From contig CAZNQD010000001.1 in the NCBI GenBank assembly GCA_964575345.1, positions 1 to 64,000 of the forward strand: a stretch of DNA of 64,000 bases. The letters run 5' to 3'. The notes beneath the pieces were generated by a model that searched no databases, had not been told where the DNA came from, and saw only the letters and a list, made by a program, of their open reading frames with translations. Position 1 is the stretch's first letter. Each line of letters starts with the position of its first letter. Made by a program: the position numbers and the translations under genes. Shown in pieces: positions 51,652 through 60,151 of the stretch. This DNA is from UBA1402 sp964575345. GTDB lineage: Bacteria > Bacteroidota > Bacteroidia > Bacteroidales > UBA1402.

Positions 51652-53868
51652 ATGAAAAGGGTTTTTTTATGCCTTACGGCGGGCATTTTTGCCATTCATT
51701 TCGTGGCAGCCGCAAAAACAGACAGTATCAGACAACTGGATTTGGACGATGTAGTGGTGCTTGCTTCCTATGCGGGAGAAAACACCCCGGTTACTCATCA
51801 AAACCTGAACAAGGCCGAGATTCGTGCCCTAAATGTGGTTTCCTCTTTGCCCCAGGTACTCTGGATGACTCCCTCGCTGGTGCATACTGCCGAAAACGGA
51901 ACAAGCACCGGCAATACGGCCATGCGAATCAGAGGAACGGACGCCAGCCGCATCAATTTCAGCCTGAACGGGATTCCCATGAATAATCCCGAGTCGCAGG
52001 AAGTGTATTGGGTGAATATTCCCAATCTGACCGGCTCTCTTCAAACCATACAAATTCAGCGTGGGGTAGGTGTGTCAGCCAATGGTACCGGAGCCTTTGG
52101 AGCCTCTGTCAATTTATTGAGCGAGCGCCCTGCAACGGAAGACTATATGGAATCTTCCACAACAGCAGGTAGTTACGCTACTTTCGAACAGAGTATCTCT
52201 CTGGCAACATCCCGCATGCCAGGAGGTGTGCGGATGCAATTGCGTTATACGGCATTGAATGCAGACGGTTATTTACGCAACGGCTGGAGTCGTCATCAAT
52301 CGCTTTACGCATCTCTGAGCAAGTCCTGGGAAAAGGCTCAGCTGAGCTTGAATTATATTTACGGAAATCAGCACACAGGAATAACCTGGGAAGGAGCTTC
52401 TAAAGAACAAATTGCTTTGGATCCCCGTTACAATCCGGCAGGAGCCATCAGAGAAGGGCTGTATTACGGCAACGAAAGCGACAATTATTGTCAACACCAT
52501 ATTCAGCTTTTTTATTCCCGACAGATTACGGAATCCCTCTTGTTGAATACGGGTCTGAATTATACGGACGGTTACGGCTATTATGAACAGTATAAACAAG
52601 GCCGTAAATTTTCGTCCCTGGGTTTAAACAACCAGCTGATTGACGGGACAGAATACGATCGCAGCGATCATATCCGGGGAAAGTTCATGGCCAATGGTTT
52701 TTATACCGGCCTGTTCAATTTGAATTATCAGCAGGGAAGCCTCAAGCTCCAGGGCGGAGGCATGTACTCTTTTTACGAAGGAGTGCACTATGCCCGTTTA
52801 TTATGGCTGGAACACAACAACAATATCCCTGCCAACTACGAGTGGGCGCGCAATTTTGGTGAAAAAACAGACGGCAATCTGTTTGTAAAGGCCGAATATT
52901 CCCTCTGGAATAAACTTTCTTTGTATGCCGACCTGCAATACCGTAATGTAGGATACGAACTGGAGGGAATGGATGACGACGATTTACTGGATTTAACCCA
53001 ATCGCATCAATGGCAGTTCTGGAATCCCAAAATGGGTATAAACTGGCGCATAGACCAGAATCAGAAACTTTATCTTTCGGCAGGTATAGCCAATCGCGAA
53101 CCTACCCGCGCAGATCTGAAGGATGCCGTAAAAGGGGGCAGCCGCCAGGTCTTGCCCGAAAGGCTGTATGATGTCGAACTGGGTTATTCGGTCAACAAAT
53201 CGAACTGGTTGCTGGCTTTGAATCTGTACGATATGGAATACCATAACCAGTTGATACCTACTGGTAAACTTAATGAAGTGGGCTATAAGCTTATGAGCAA
53301 TGTGCCCTACAGTTACCGCAGAGGAATTGAGCTAAGTGCCGGCATCAAGCCTTTGTCTGTCTTACAACTGGATGCCAATCTGAGCCTGAGTACCAGTAAG
53401 GTGAAAGATTTCAGCCTGTATTACGATACCTACGATAATGCTACCGACTGGAATGCCATTCCGGACGAAAGCCAACAAATCAGCACCTATTACACCCTGG
53501 CCGATTTGCCTTTTTCTCCCCAATGTGTTGCCGCTGTCCGTCTTCAGTATCAGCCTGTGCATCCCTTGCAATTGAGTTTGATGGGAAAATACATAGCAGA
53601 GCAGCAGTTTAGTTATATTCAGCACGAAGAATTTCGTTTGCCGGCCTATACCCAGTTTAATTTTTCGGTTGTATATTCAGGGAGTTTAATTGGTAACAGC
53701 GACTTTGAATTGGGCTTTTATATAAACAATCTGCTGGGTAACCAGCCCCTCTGCAATGCCTGGGGATACGAAGCCGCCTTTCTGAGCGGAGAAGAGTCCT
53801 ATCGTGAAGCCGGTTATTACGTTCTGGCCCCCAGACATTATATGTTGAAATTCGTTCTAAAGATATAA
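51652..53868 (+). CDS. TonB-dependent receptor, probably for thiamine
   Basis: A 738-residue outer-membrane receptor with signal peptide (MKRVFLCLTAGIFAIHFVAA), a plug domain (about residues 35-170; MRIRGTDASRINFSLNGIPM, then IQIQRGVGVSANGTGAFGAS) and a C-terminal 22-strand beta-barrel ending LAPRHYMLKFVLKI. It lacks the N-terminal carboxypeptidase-like domain of SusC proteins. The TPP riboswitch upstream and thiN downstream make it the predicted thiamine receptor of Bacteroidetes (OMR1 type). Transport is inferred, not shown. thiN starts 2 bases after the stop. Confidence 0.9.
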   Translation: MKRVFLCLTAGIFAIHFVAAAKTDSIRQLDLDDVVVLASYAGENTPVTHQNLNKAEIRALNVVSSLPQVLWMTPSLVHTAENGTSTGNTAMRIRGTDASRINFSLNGIPMNNPESQEVYWVNIPNLTGSLQTIQIQRGVGVSANGTGAFGASVNLLSERPATEDYMESSTTAGSYATFEQSISLATSRMPGGVRMQLRYTALNADGYLRNGWSRHQSLYASLSKSWEKAQLSLNYIYGNQHTGITWEGASKEQIALDPRYNPAGAIREGLYYGNESDNYCQHHIQLFYSRQITESLLLNTGLNYTDGYGYYEQYKQGRKFSSLGLNNQLIDGTEYDRSDHIRGKFMANGFYTGLFNLNYQQGSLKLQGGGMYSFYEGVHYARLLWLEHNNNIPANYEWARNFGEKTDGNLFVKAEYSLWNKLSLYADLQYRNVGYELEGMDDDDLLDLTQSHQWQFWNPKMGINWRIDQNQKLYLSAGIANREPTRADLKDAVKGGSRQVLPERLYDVELGYSVNKSNWLLALNLYDMEYHNQLIPTGKLNEVGYKLMSNVPYSYRRGIELSAGIKPLSVLQLDANLSLSTSKVKDFSLYYDTYDNATDWNAIPDESQQISTYYTLADLPFSPQCVAAVRLQYQPVHPLQLSLMGKYIAEQQFSYIQHEEFRLPAYTQFNFSVVYSGSLIGNSDFELGFYINNLLGNQPLCNAWGYEAAFLSGEESYREAGYYVLAPRHYMLKFVLKI

Positions 53869-53870
53869 TT

Positions 53871-54488
53871 ATGCCTCCAACCATCATCCTCGCTAACGGA
53901 GCTTTCCCCCGAAAACCCGAATTACTGCACTTATTACGTCAGGCAGAACATATTGTTTGTTGCGACGGAGCCGCCGAAAAACTTCTGAATTTCGGTAGGG
54001 AACCCTCCTTTATCGTAGGTGATATGGACAGTCTGAGTCCGGCTCTGAAAGAGCGTTTTTCCGATCGGACTATAGTTATAGGCGAACAGGAAACCAACGA
54101 TTTGACCAAAGCGGTAAATTATTGTGAATATGTTGGTTATCAGCAAATTATAATTATGGGAGCCACCGGTATAAGAGAAGATCACACTTTGGGAAACATC
54201 TCATTATTAGTGGAATATTCTGTAAGAATTAAGGATATCTGCATACTGACGGACTATGGTCGCATAGATGTTGTCAGGCATAACAAACGATTTGAAAGTT
54301 ATCCCGGCCAGCAAATCTCTCTCTTTGCTATCGATCCGCTCATTATAGTCAATGTGGATGGTTTAAGGTATCCCCTGGTCGATCGCAGGCTGAGCAATTG
54401 GTGGCAGGGAAGCCTGAACGAAGCGCTGGGATCCGATTTCGAAATCCGGACGGAAAAGGGAGCCCTATTGGTTTACCGTGCTCATTGA
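53871..54488 (+). CDS. thiN: Thiamine pyrophosphokinase
   Basis: The 205-residue protein has the ThiN/Tnr3 catalytic motifs: VCCDGAAEKLL near the N-terminus, FIVGDMDSLSP, EQETNDLTKAV, and GATGIREDHTLGN. A C-terminal beta-barrel binds thiamine (LRYPLVDRRL, then SLNEALGS). It makes thiamine pyrophosphate from thiamine and ATP, the final step of salvage. It is the second gene under the TPP riboswitch. In many Bacteroidetes a PnuT permease gene lies between the receptor and this gene; here it is absent. Confidence 0.95.
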   Translation: MPPTIILANGAFPRKPELLHLLRQAEHIVCCDGAAEKLLNFGREPSFIVGDMDSLSPALKERFSDRTIVIGEQETNDLTKAVNYCEYVGYQQIIIMGATGIREDHTLGNISLLVEYSVRIKDICILTDYGRIDVVRHNKRFESYPGQQISLFAIDPLIIVNVDGLRYPLVDRRLSNWWQGSLNEALGSDFEIRTEKGALLVYRAH

Positions 54489-54571
54489 TTTGCACAAACT
54501 AATAGACGCGTGCTTTTTCGCTTTATTCAACAGAGCAGTCTGGTTCGTTCGTCCGTACTCATGGAGTGGAG

Positions 54572-56569
54572 TTATTGCCTTTTCAGAACCAAAGCTGTTC
54601 TGGAGGGTAGGTACAAATGTATCCATTCCAGCCCTGAACCCTTATTTTCAGCCGCAGGAGTAGTTGTATGAACGATTTGGTCATCGACCAGCCCAAAACC
54701 TCCGAATTCCCTGGCATCGCTGTCCAGGACGGTTGTGTAGTTCCCTTTTTGCACCAGGATACCGTAATCGGTATAGGATCTGGAGGGATGCAAATTGAAG
54801 ACAAACAGGAGTGAGCCACGCTCAAAGGCCATAATCTGATCATCGTCGTGCAGCCAACGTTGGCAGGGCTGTTCTTTAGGATTTATTTTCTTCAGCAACT
54901 GTATCATGGCTTTGTCAAAAGCGTGCAAACCTGCGTATTTGAGTTGCCGGTTTTCGGACAGGCTCCATTGACGACGGGCGTATTTATAGGACCAGCCGTT
55001 GCCTTCCCGCGGAAAATCTATCCATTCGGGATGTCCGAATTCGTTACCCATAAAATTCAGATAGCCTCCATTGATGGTTCCGGCTGTCATCAGACGTATC
55101 ATTTTGTGCAGGGCAAGACCCCGGTCGACCACCATGTTTTGGTCTTCTTTGCTCATATGCCAGTACATATCGGCATCAATGAGCCTGAATATGATGGTTT
55201 TGTCACCCACCAGGGCCTGATCGTGACTTTCGGCGTAACTGATGGTTTTTTCGTCTTTTCTGCGGTTGGTCAATTCCCACCAAATAGCTCCGGGTTTCCA
55301 GTTTTCGTCGCTGTATTCCTTTATGAGTTTGATCCAGAAGTCGGGGATGCCCATGGCCATGCGATAGTCAAAGCCTATTCCGCCTTCTTGTATGGGGGTT
55401 GCAAGGCCGGGCATACCGCTAACTTCTTCGGCTATGGTAATGGCTTTGGGTTTGATTTCGTGAATAAGTTTATTGGCCAAAGTCAGGTAAGCTATGGCGT
55501 CTCCGTCCTGATTCAGGTTGTAATAATCGTCGTAGGAACCGAAGGCTTCTCCCAGTCCGTGGCTGCGATAGAGCATCGAAGTAACCCCGTCAAAACGGAA
55601 ACCGTCAAAACCGAATTCTTCCAGCCAATACTTGCAATTGGACAGCAAAAAGTGCAGTACCTCGTCCCGGCCATAATTGAAACATAAGGAATCCCAGGCC
55701 GGATGTTCTCTTCTGTCGCCGCTGTGAAAGTACAAGCCGGGGTTACCGTCCAGGCAGGCTAAACCTTCGACAGAATTTTTGACAGCATGAGAATGTACTA
55801 TATCCATTATGACTGTCAGGCCGTAGCCGTGAGCCTCGTCGATGAGCTGTTTGAGCTCTTCGGGGGTGCCAAAACGGGAAGATGGAGCAAAAAAACTGGA
55901 AACATGATAGCCGAAAGAACCGTAATAGGGATGCTCCTGTATGGCCATAATCTGAATGGCGTTGTAAGCATTGTCGGCTATGCGGGGCAAAACCAGGCGT
56001 CGGAATTCGTCGTAGGTGCCGATTCTTTCCTCTTCGGTAGCCATACCGATGTGGCATTCGTAGATAAACAGAGGTTGGGAGGGAGCCTTTACTTTATGTT
56101 TAAAGCGATAAGGATTTGCCGGCTCCCATACCTGAGCGCTGAAAATATTGCTGACCGGATCCTGAACAACCCTTTTGGCCCAGGCCGGTACCCGTTCTCC
56201 GCTGCCACCGGGCCAGGAGACATACATTTTGTATAAGTCACCGTGCGTTAAGCAGTCAGGAGCCAGCTGAATTTCCCATACACCATGTTCCTTTTTCTCC
56301 AGGGCATATTCGGGCCTAAGTTCCCAGTGATTGAAATCACCAATCAAATGAATGGAATCGGCATTAGGGGCCCATTCCCGAAAAGTCCAGCCATAGGGAT
56401 GCTTGTGCAGCCCAAAAAAAAGATGCCCATTGGCAAAATCAGCCAGGCTTCTACCCGTTGTCAGACTTTTCTCCCTGCTCAGAGCGTAATCAGAGCGCCC
56501 TTCGATGGCTTGTCTGTAGGGTTCCAGCCAGGGATCGTTTTTGATGATTTTCAGGGTTCGGGCTTTCAT
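54572..56569 (-). CDS. glgB: 1,4-alpha-glucan branching enzyme (eukaryote-like GH13_8 type)
   Basis: This 665-residue enzyme has an N-terminal CBM48 domain (FREWAPNADSIHLIGDFNHW), a GH13 barrel with the nucleophile region FDGFRFDGVTSMLYRSHG, IAEEVSGMPG for the acid/base, and SYAESHDQALVGDKT. The VTSMLY form is characteristic of plant/animal-type branching enzymes also found in Bacteroidetes. It introduces alpha-1,6 branches into glycogen. Its ATG overlaps the preceding gene's stop by one base (TAATG), so it is part of an operon with the YhcH and DUF2461 genes. Confidence 0.94.
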   Translation of the reverse strand: MKARTLKIIKNDPWLEPYRQAIEGRSDYALSREKSLTTGRSLADFANGHLFFGLHKHPYGWTFREWAPNADSIHLIGDFNHWELRPEYALEKKEHGVWEIQLAPDCLTHGDLYKMYVSWPGGSGERVPAWAKRVVQDPVSNIFSAQVWEPANPYRFKHKVKAPSQPLFIYECHIGMATEEERIGTYDEFRRLVLPRIADNAYNAIQIMAIQEHPYYGSFGYHVSSFFAPSSRFGTPEELKQLIDEAHGYGLTVIMDIVHSHAVKNSVEGLACLDGNPGLYFHSGDRREHPAWDSLCFNYGRDEVLHFLLSNCKYWLEEFGFDGFRFDGVTSMLYRSHGLGEAFGSYDDYYNLNQDGDAIAYLTLANKLIHEIKPKAITIAEEVSGMPGLATPIQEGGIGFDYRMAMGIPDFWIKLIKEYSDENWKPGAIWWELTNRRKDEKTISYAESHDQALVGDKTIIFRLIDADMYWHMSKEDQNMVVDRGLALHKMIRLMTAGTINGGYLNFMGNEFGHPEWIDFPREGNGWSYKYARRQWSLSENRQLKYAGLHAFDKAMIQLLKKINPKEQPCQRWLHDDDQIMAFERGSLLFVFNLHPSRSYTDYGILVQKGNYTTVLDSDAREFGGFGLVDDQIVHTTTPAAENKGSGLEWIHLYLPSRTALVLKRQ

Positions 56570-57015
56570 TAAAGTAAGACTTTGACTACGGCTTTTTTAA
56601 TGGGGCCTTTGCCTATGCAGGGTGCGTGTCCGTCACCGGGGAAAAACACCGTGAATTCTCCCGGATGAACTTCGGAAAAACTTACCGGACTGTCGTTGTA
56701 AAAGCAGATATCTTTCACAGTGTCATAGGGAGCACGTTCATGCCTGCAATCGTGTGCAGCGCGCCAGCCCATAGTTTCAGTGCCACTGATGATGACCTGG
56801 ATGTCTATGTATTTTTCGTGGGTTTCCAGACGGGCGACATCGGGCGATTTCCCTTCATATTCCGCAATCGAAACATATAGTTTATCTCCGTCCAACACAA
56901 TCTTACCCGGTTCCAGTGAGTCCAGGTCGCGTGATTTCAGATAATCGAAAGCTCTTTTGAATAAGGGATGTATACCTTCGTAGAGAGAGCTGTTTTTTAA
57001 TGAATCCAGTATCAT
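56569..57015 (-). CDS. YhcH/YjgK/YiaL-family protein
   Basis: A 148-residue cupin-like protein of the YhcH/YjgK/YiaL family, with conserved segments ETHEKYIDIQVIISGTETMG and FTVFFPGDGHAPCIG. The His and Glu in these segments suggest a metal or sugar site. Relatives sit beside sialic-acid and sugar genes and are suspected sugar anomerases or beta-galactosidase accessory subunits. Coupling to glgB by a one-base overlap hints at a carbohydrate role here. The DUF2461 gene ends two bases upstream. Confidence 0.83.
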   Translation of the reverse strand: MILDSLKNSSLYEGIHPLFKRAFDYLKSRDLDSLEPGKIVLDGDKLYVSIAEYEGKSPDVARLETHEKYIDIQVIISGTETMGWRAAHDCRHERAPYDTVKDICFYNDSPVSFSEVHPGEFTVFFPGDGHAPCIGKGPIKKAVVKVLL

Positions 57016-57017
57016 AG

Positions 57018-57716
57018 TTACATTTTTATGGGGTTGTATAATGGCTTGTTTTCGTTGTGCTCATCCAAAGCATAATTCAAAAAGCGATTCAAAGGGTAGA
57101 GCTGCTGAAAAATGCCGGCAATGTATTCACAAAAATCTGCACGTTCTGTTTCCCGGGAATTAAGCTTATGTGTAGCCGTATAATCTTTGAATTTCAAATA
57201 GTCCGTACCCGGGAAATCGATGGGAAATCCTTTAGGAGCTGTCAGGAGCCTTCGTCCGTCCAAAGAACCAAAACCGGATACAAAGCTTTGAGAATGAACA
57301 ATATCTTCAAATTCATCCAGGTTTTCCACTATGGAGTGTCGCAAAATTTTAAGCTGAGGGGCTTCGGGCATCCAAATGCCTCCGGTTATGAAACAGTTAT
57401 CCGGTTGCAGATGCAGGTAATAGCCCGCCCGCCCGCTGTTTTTGCCCCCGGCGGCCATAAAGGCTCCAAAATGAATTTTATAGGGCGTTTTATCCTGGCT
57501 GAAGCGCAAGTCGCGATGTATCCTGAAAATGCAATCCTGAGGCTTTAAATGCCTTAATTCAGCATCAAAATCAGCCAGCAGCATAAGAAGCTTATCGATA
57601 AGCTGCACATGATACTCCCGGCTTAAGGTATAAAGAGCCTTATGTTCATTGAACCATTCCTTGTTGTTGTTTTGCGACAAGAGGTACAGGAAGTCAAGTA
57701 TGCTTTTAATATCCAT
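57018..57716 (-). CDS. DUF2461-family protein
   Basis: The 232-residue protein matches the TIGR02453/DUF2461 family, recognised by the opening WFNEHKALYTLSREYHVQLI, then IFRIHRDLRFSQDKTPYKIH and AGYYLHLQPDN. The function is unknown. I chose ATG 57716 because the longest frame's ATG (57740) overlaps a -7 box at 57738-57745. It is first in the DUF2461-YhcH-glgB operon. It diverges from the Kef-type antiporter gene. Confidence 0.85.
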   Translation of the reverse strand: MDIKSILDFLYLLSQNNNKEWFNEHKALYTLSREYHVQLIDKLLMLLADFDAELRHLKPQDCIFRIHRDLRFSQDKTPYKIHFGAFMAAGGKNSGRAGYYLHLQPDNCFITGGIWMPEAPQLKILRHSIVENLDEFEDIVHSQSFVSGFGSLDGRRLLTAPKGFPIDFPGTDYLKFKDYTATHKLNSRETERADFCEYIAGIFQQLYPLNRFLNYALDEHNENKPLYNPIKM

Positions 57717-57737
57717 TACGAAAGCTTTATTCTTTGC

Positions 57738-57745
57738 CAAATGTA
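57738..57745 (-). promoter_or_regulatory. -7 box for the DUF2461-YhcH-glgB operon
   Basis: Plus-strand CAAATGTA, i.e. TACATTTG on the minus strand. The predicted start near 57732 lies inside the longest frame, which sets the start of DUF2461 at 57716. Confidence 0.6.
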
Positions 57746-57821
57746 GAAAAAAAAACCCAAGGCATAAAGGGGGTGAATATTTTTTTTGGATATTTGCATA
57801 TAGTTCTTAAAACCATTTCTG

Positions 57822-60149
57822 ATGGTTCATTTACCCTCATTGATATCCGATCTGGCACTCCTGCTTCTAATAGCCGGTTTAATTATTTTGTTGTTTAAAT
57901 GGTTAAAACAACCAGTTGTCTTGGGTTACATAGTAGCGGGAATGCTGGCCGGCCACAATATCGGACTGTATCATGCTGTTGATGACACTGTAAACATCCA
58001 AATATGGGCCGAAATCGGTGTTATGTTTCTGTTGTTTACGTTGGGGCTGGAGTTCAGTTTTAAAAAATTGATGGAAGTAGGAAAATCAGGAAGCATTATC
58101 GTTCTTGTTGAATTATGCGGGATGTTGATACTTGGTTTTCTTTTGGGTAGAATTTTGGGTTGGAAACCATTGGACAGCCTTTTGTTGGGAGGAATGATTT
58201 CTTTGTCGTCCACAACCATCATAATAAAGGCTTTTAATGATTTAAAACTAAAGAAAAAGAAGTTTAGCAAACTGGTTTTTGCGGCTTTGGTAGTTGAAGA
58301 TTTGGTGGCAGTAGTTATGATGGTGCTATTATCCACCCTGGCTGTCAGCAAAAATTTCTCCGGCGAGGATATGCTTTTTGCCTTGTTAAAACTGGTTTTT
58401 TTTCTGGTGATTTGGTTTATGCTTGGCATTTTTTTGTTACCAACTTTTCTAAAAAAAATCAGACCCTTACTTAACGATGAAACCTTGTTAATTGTTTCGC
58501 TCGGACTTTGCCTTGGTATGGTAGTGTTAGCAGTAAAAGTGGGTTTTTCCGCTGCTCTGGGAGCCTTTATTATGGGTTCCATACTGGCTGATACGTACGA
58601 AGTTGATCGTATTGAAAATTTAACAAAGCCGCTCAAAGACTTTTTTGGAGCTATTTTTTTTGTTTCGGTGGGCATGATGGTAGATATGAACATAATTGTG
58701 CAATTCATCTGGCCGATAGTGATAATCAGTTTGGTAACTATGTTGGGTAAGCTCGTTTTTGTTTCCGCCGGTGTATTTATTTCGGGGCAATCCTTGAGAA
58801 CATCCATGCAGTCGGGTTTTAGCATGGCCCAGATAGGAGAATTCGCTTTTATTCTGGCCGGTCTGGGCATGAGTCTGGGTGTGACAAGCAGCCATTTGCA
58901 TCCCATCGTAATAGCTGTTTCTGTCATAACGGTTTTTTGTTCTCCTTATATGATGAAAATTTCAGGACCGGCCTATTTGTTTTTACTGAAACATATGCCA
59001 GAACAATGGAAATCAGCGTTAAACCGAAGGGAAAAGCAGTACCCCGGCCCAAAACAACCGGGCAATTGGTTTTTATTGCTCAAAAGTTATTTTATCTATC
59101 TCATAGAATTATCAGTCCTTATCCTTGGTGTATTGATTGTTTCTGAAAAATACCTGGCTCCCTTTCTGAAAGCAAAGATTCCTCAAGGCTCATGGGCAGA
59201 ATTACTGGTTCTTTTTATCACTTTATTGGTGATTTCCCCCTTTCTCAGGGCATTAACCCACAATCGCAGCAAGTATTCCGGTTTGATGTTGAATCTTTGG
59301 ACGGCAAAAGCTTCCAACAGAATTTATCTTATACTATTGACAGCCATTCGAATGATTCTGGCCTATTCGGCAATTCTATACTTGATGTTCCGGTATTTAC
59401 CTTTGCCCACTATACTCATTGTTCCGATAGGAATTGTCTTACTGGTTTTTATTTTAAGATCCAAAGCTCTTCTTAAACGTTACTGGCGCTTGGAGGCTCG
59501 TTTTATGATCAACCTGAATGAGCGGCAGATGGAGGAAAACTTGCACAAAATCGAAAACAATCAAGGAGTACGGAACATTGAAGATATGCATGAATCACAT
59601 TGGTTGGATAATTTGCTTTATACTTTTTGTCTTAGAATAGAAAAAGGTTCAACTATTGCAGGTAAAGCACTAAAAGACATACATATAAGAGAAGATTTCA
59701 ACCTGATTGTTATCAGGGTGGAGCGTAATAAGACTAAGATTAATATTCCGGATGGAAATTTTGTACTGGCCGAAGGAGATATACTTAGGATGGCCGGCCA
59801 AAATCTGGTATACAAACTAATCCGAGATGAACAACTGAACTTGAATTTTGTTCCTGATTCTCTGATGACGCTGCATGCTTTTTCACAGCAGGAATCTCAA
59901 TTAAAATCTGCTCCTTTGAGCTGTTCCGGCATTCCCATTCGCAAAGAATCGCCTCTGGCCGGCAAAAGGCTGACAGATTCGGGTTTGATGACGATCAATA
60001 AATGTATGGTAATAGGTCTGGAAAGAAACAAGAAGCGCATTATTAATCCTGATTCAGGACAAGAAATACAAGCTTGTGACTTAGTATGGGTAGTGGGAGA
60101 GGAAAAACAGGTTTCAAAACTGATTAGTGAAAACGTCTATAGGCTCTGA
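57822..60149 (+). CDS. Kef-type cation/proton antiporter with RCK C-terminal domains
   Basis: A 775-residue CPA2 antiporter. Residues 1 to about 390 form the Na+/H+ exchanger core, with segments such as FLLFTLGLEFSFKKLMEVG, then GFSAALGAFIMGSILAD and QIGEFAFILAGLGMSLG. Two or three more membrane helices follow, then two TrkA-C-type domains (about residues 610-670 and 700-775; EGDILRMAGQNLVYKLI and ACDLVWVVGEEKQVSKLI). There is no full Rossmann TrkA-N domain, so NAD(H) or glutathione gating of the KefC sort is unlikely. It probably exchanges K+ or Na+ for protons. It converges with glmS with a 2-base gap. Confidence 0.88.
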   Translation: MVHLPSLISDLALLLLIAGLIILLFKWLKQPVVLGYIVAGMLAGHNIGLYHAVDDTVNIQIWAEIGVMFLLFTLGLEFSFKKLMEVGKSGSIIVLVELCGMLILGFLLGRILGWKPLDSLLLGGMISLSSTTIIIKAFNDLKLKKKKFSKLVFAALVVEDLVAVVMMVLLSTLAVSKNFSGEDMLFALLKLVFFLVIWFMLGIFLLPTFLKKIRPLLNDETLLIVSLGLCLGMVVLAVKVGFSAALGAFIMGSILADTYEVDRIENLTKPLKDFFGAIFFVSVGMMVDMNIIVQFIWPIVIISLVTMLGKLVFVSAGVFISGQSLRTSMQSGFSMAQIGEFAFILAGLGMSLGVTSSHLHPIVIAVSVITVFCSPYMMKISGPAYLFLLKHMPEQWKSALNRREKQYPGPKQPGNWFLLLKSYFIYLIELSVLILGVLIVSEKYLAPFLKAKIPQGSWAELLVLFITLLVISPFLRALTHNRSKYSGLMLNLWTAKASNRIYLILLTAIRMILAYSAILYLMFRYLPLPTILIVPIGIVLLVFILRSKALLKRYWRLEARFMINLNERQMEENLHKIENNQGVRNIEDMHESHWLDNLLYTFCLRIEKGSTIAGKALKDIHIREDFNLIVIRVERNKTKINIPDGNFVLAEGDILRMAGQNLVYKLIRDEQLNLNFVPDSLMTLHAFSQQESQLKSAPLSCSGIPIRKESPLAGKRLTDSGLMTINKCMVIGLERNKKRIINPDSGQEIQACDLVWVVGEEKQVSKLISENVYRL

Positions 60150-60151
60150 TT

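Noticed and set aside
54478..54663. Small gene between thiN and glgB
   Set aside because: It overlaps both genes out of frame and has no supporting start region or family likeness.
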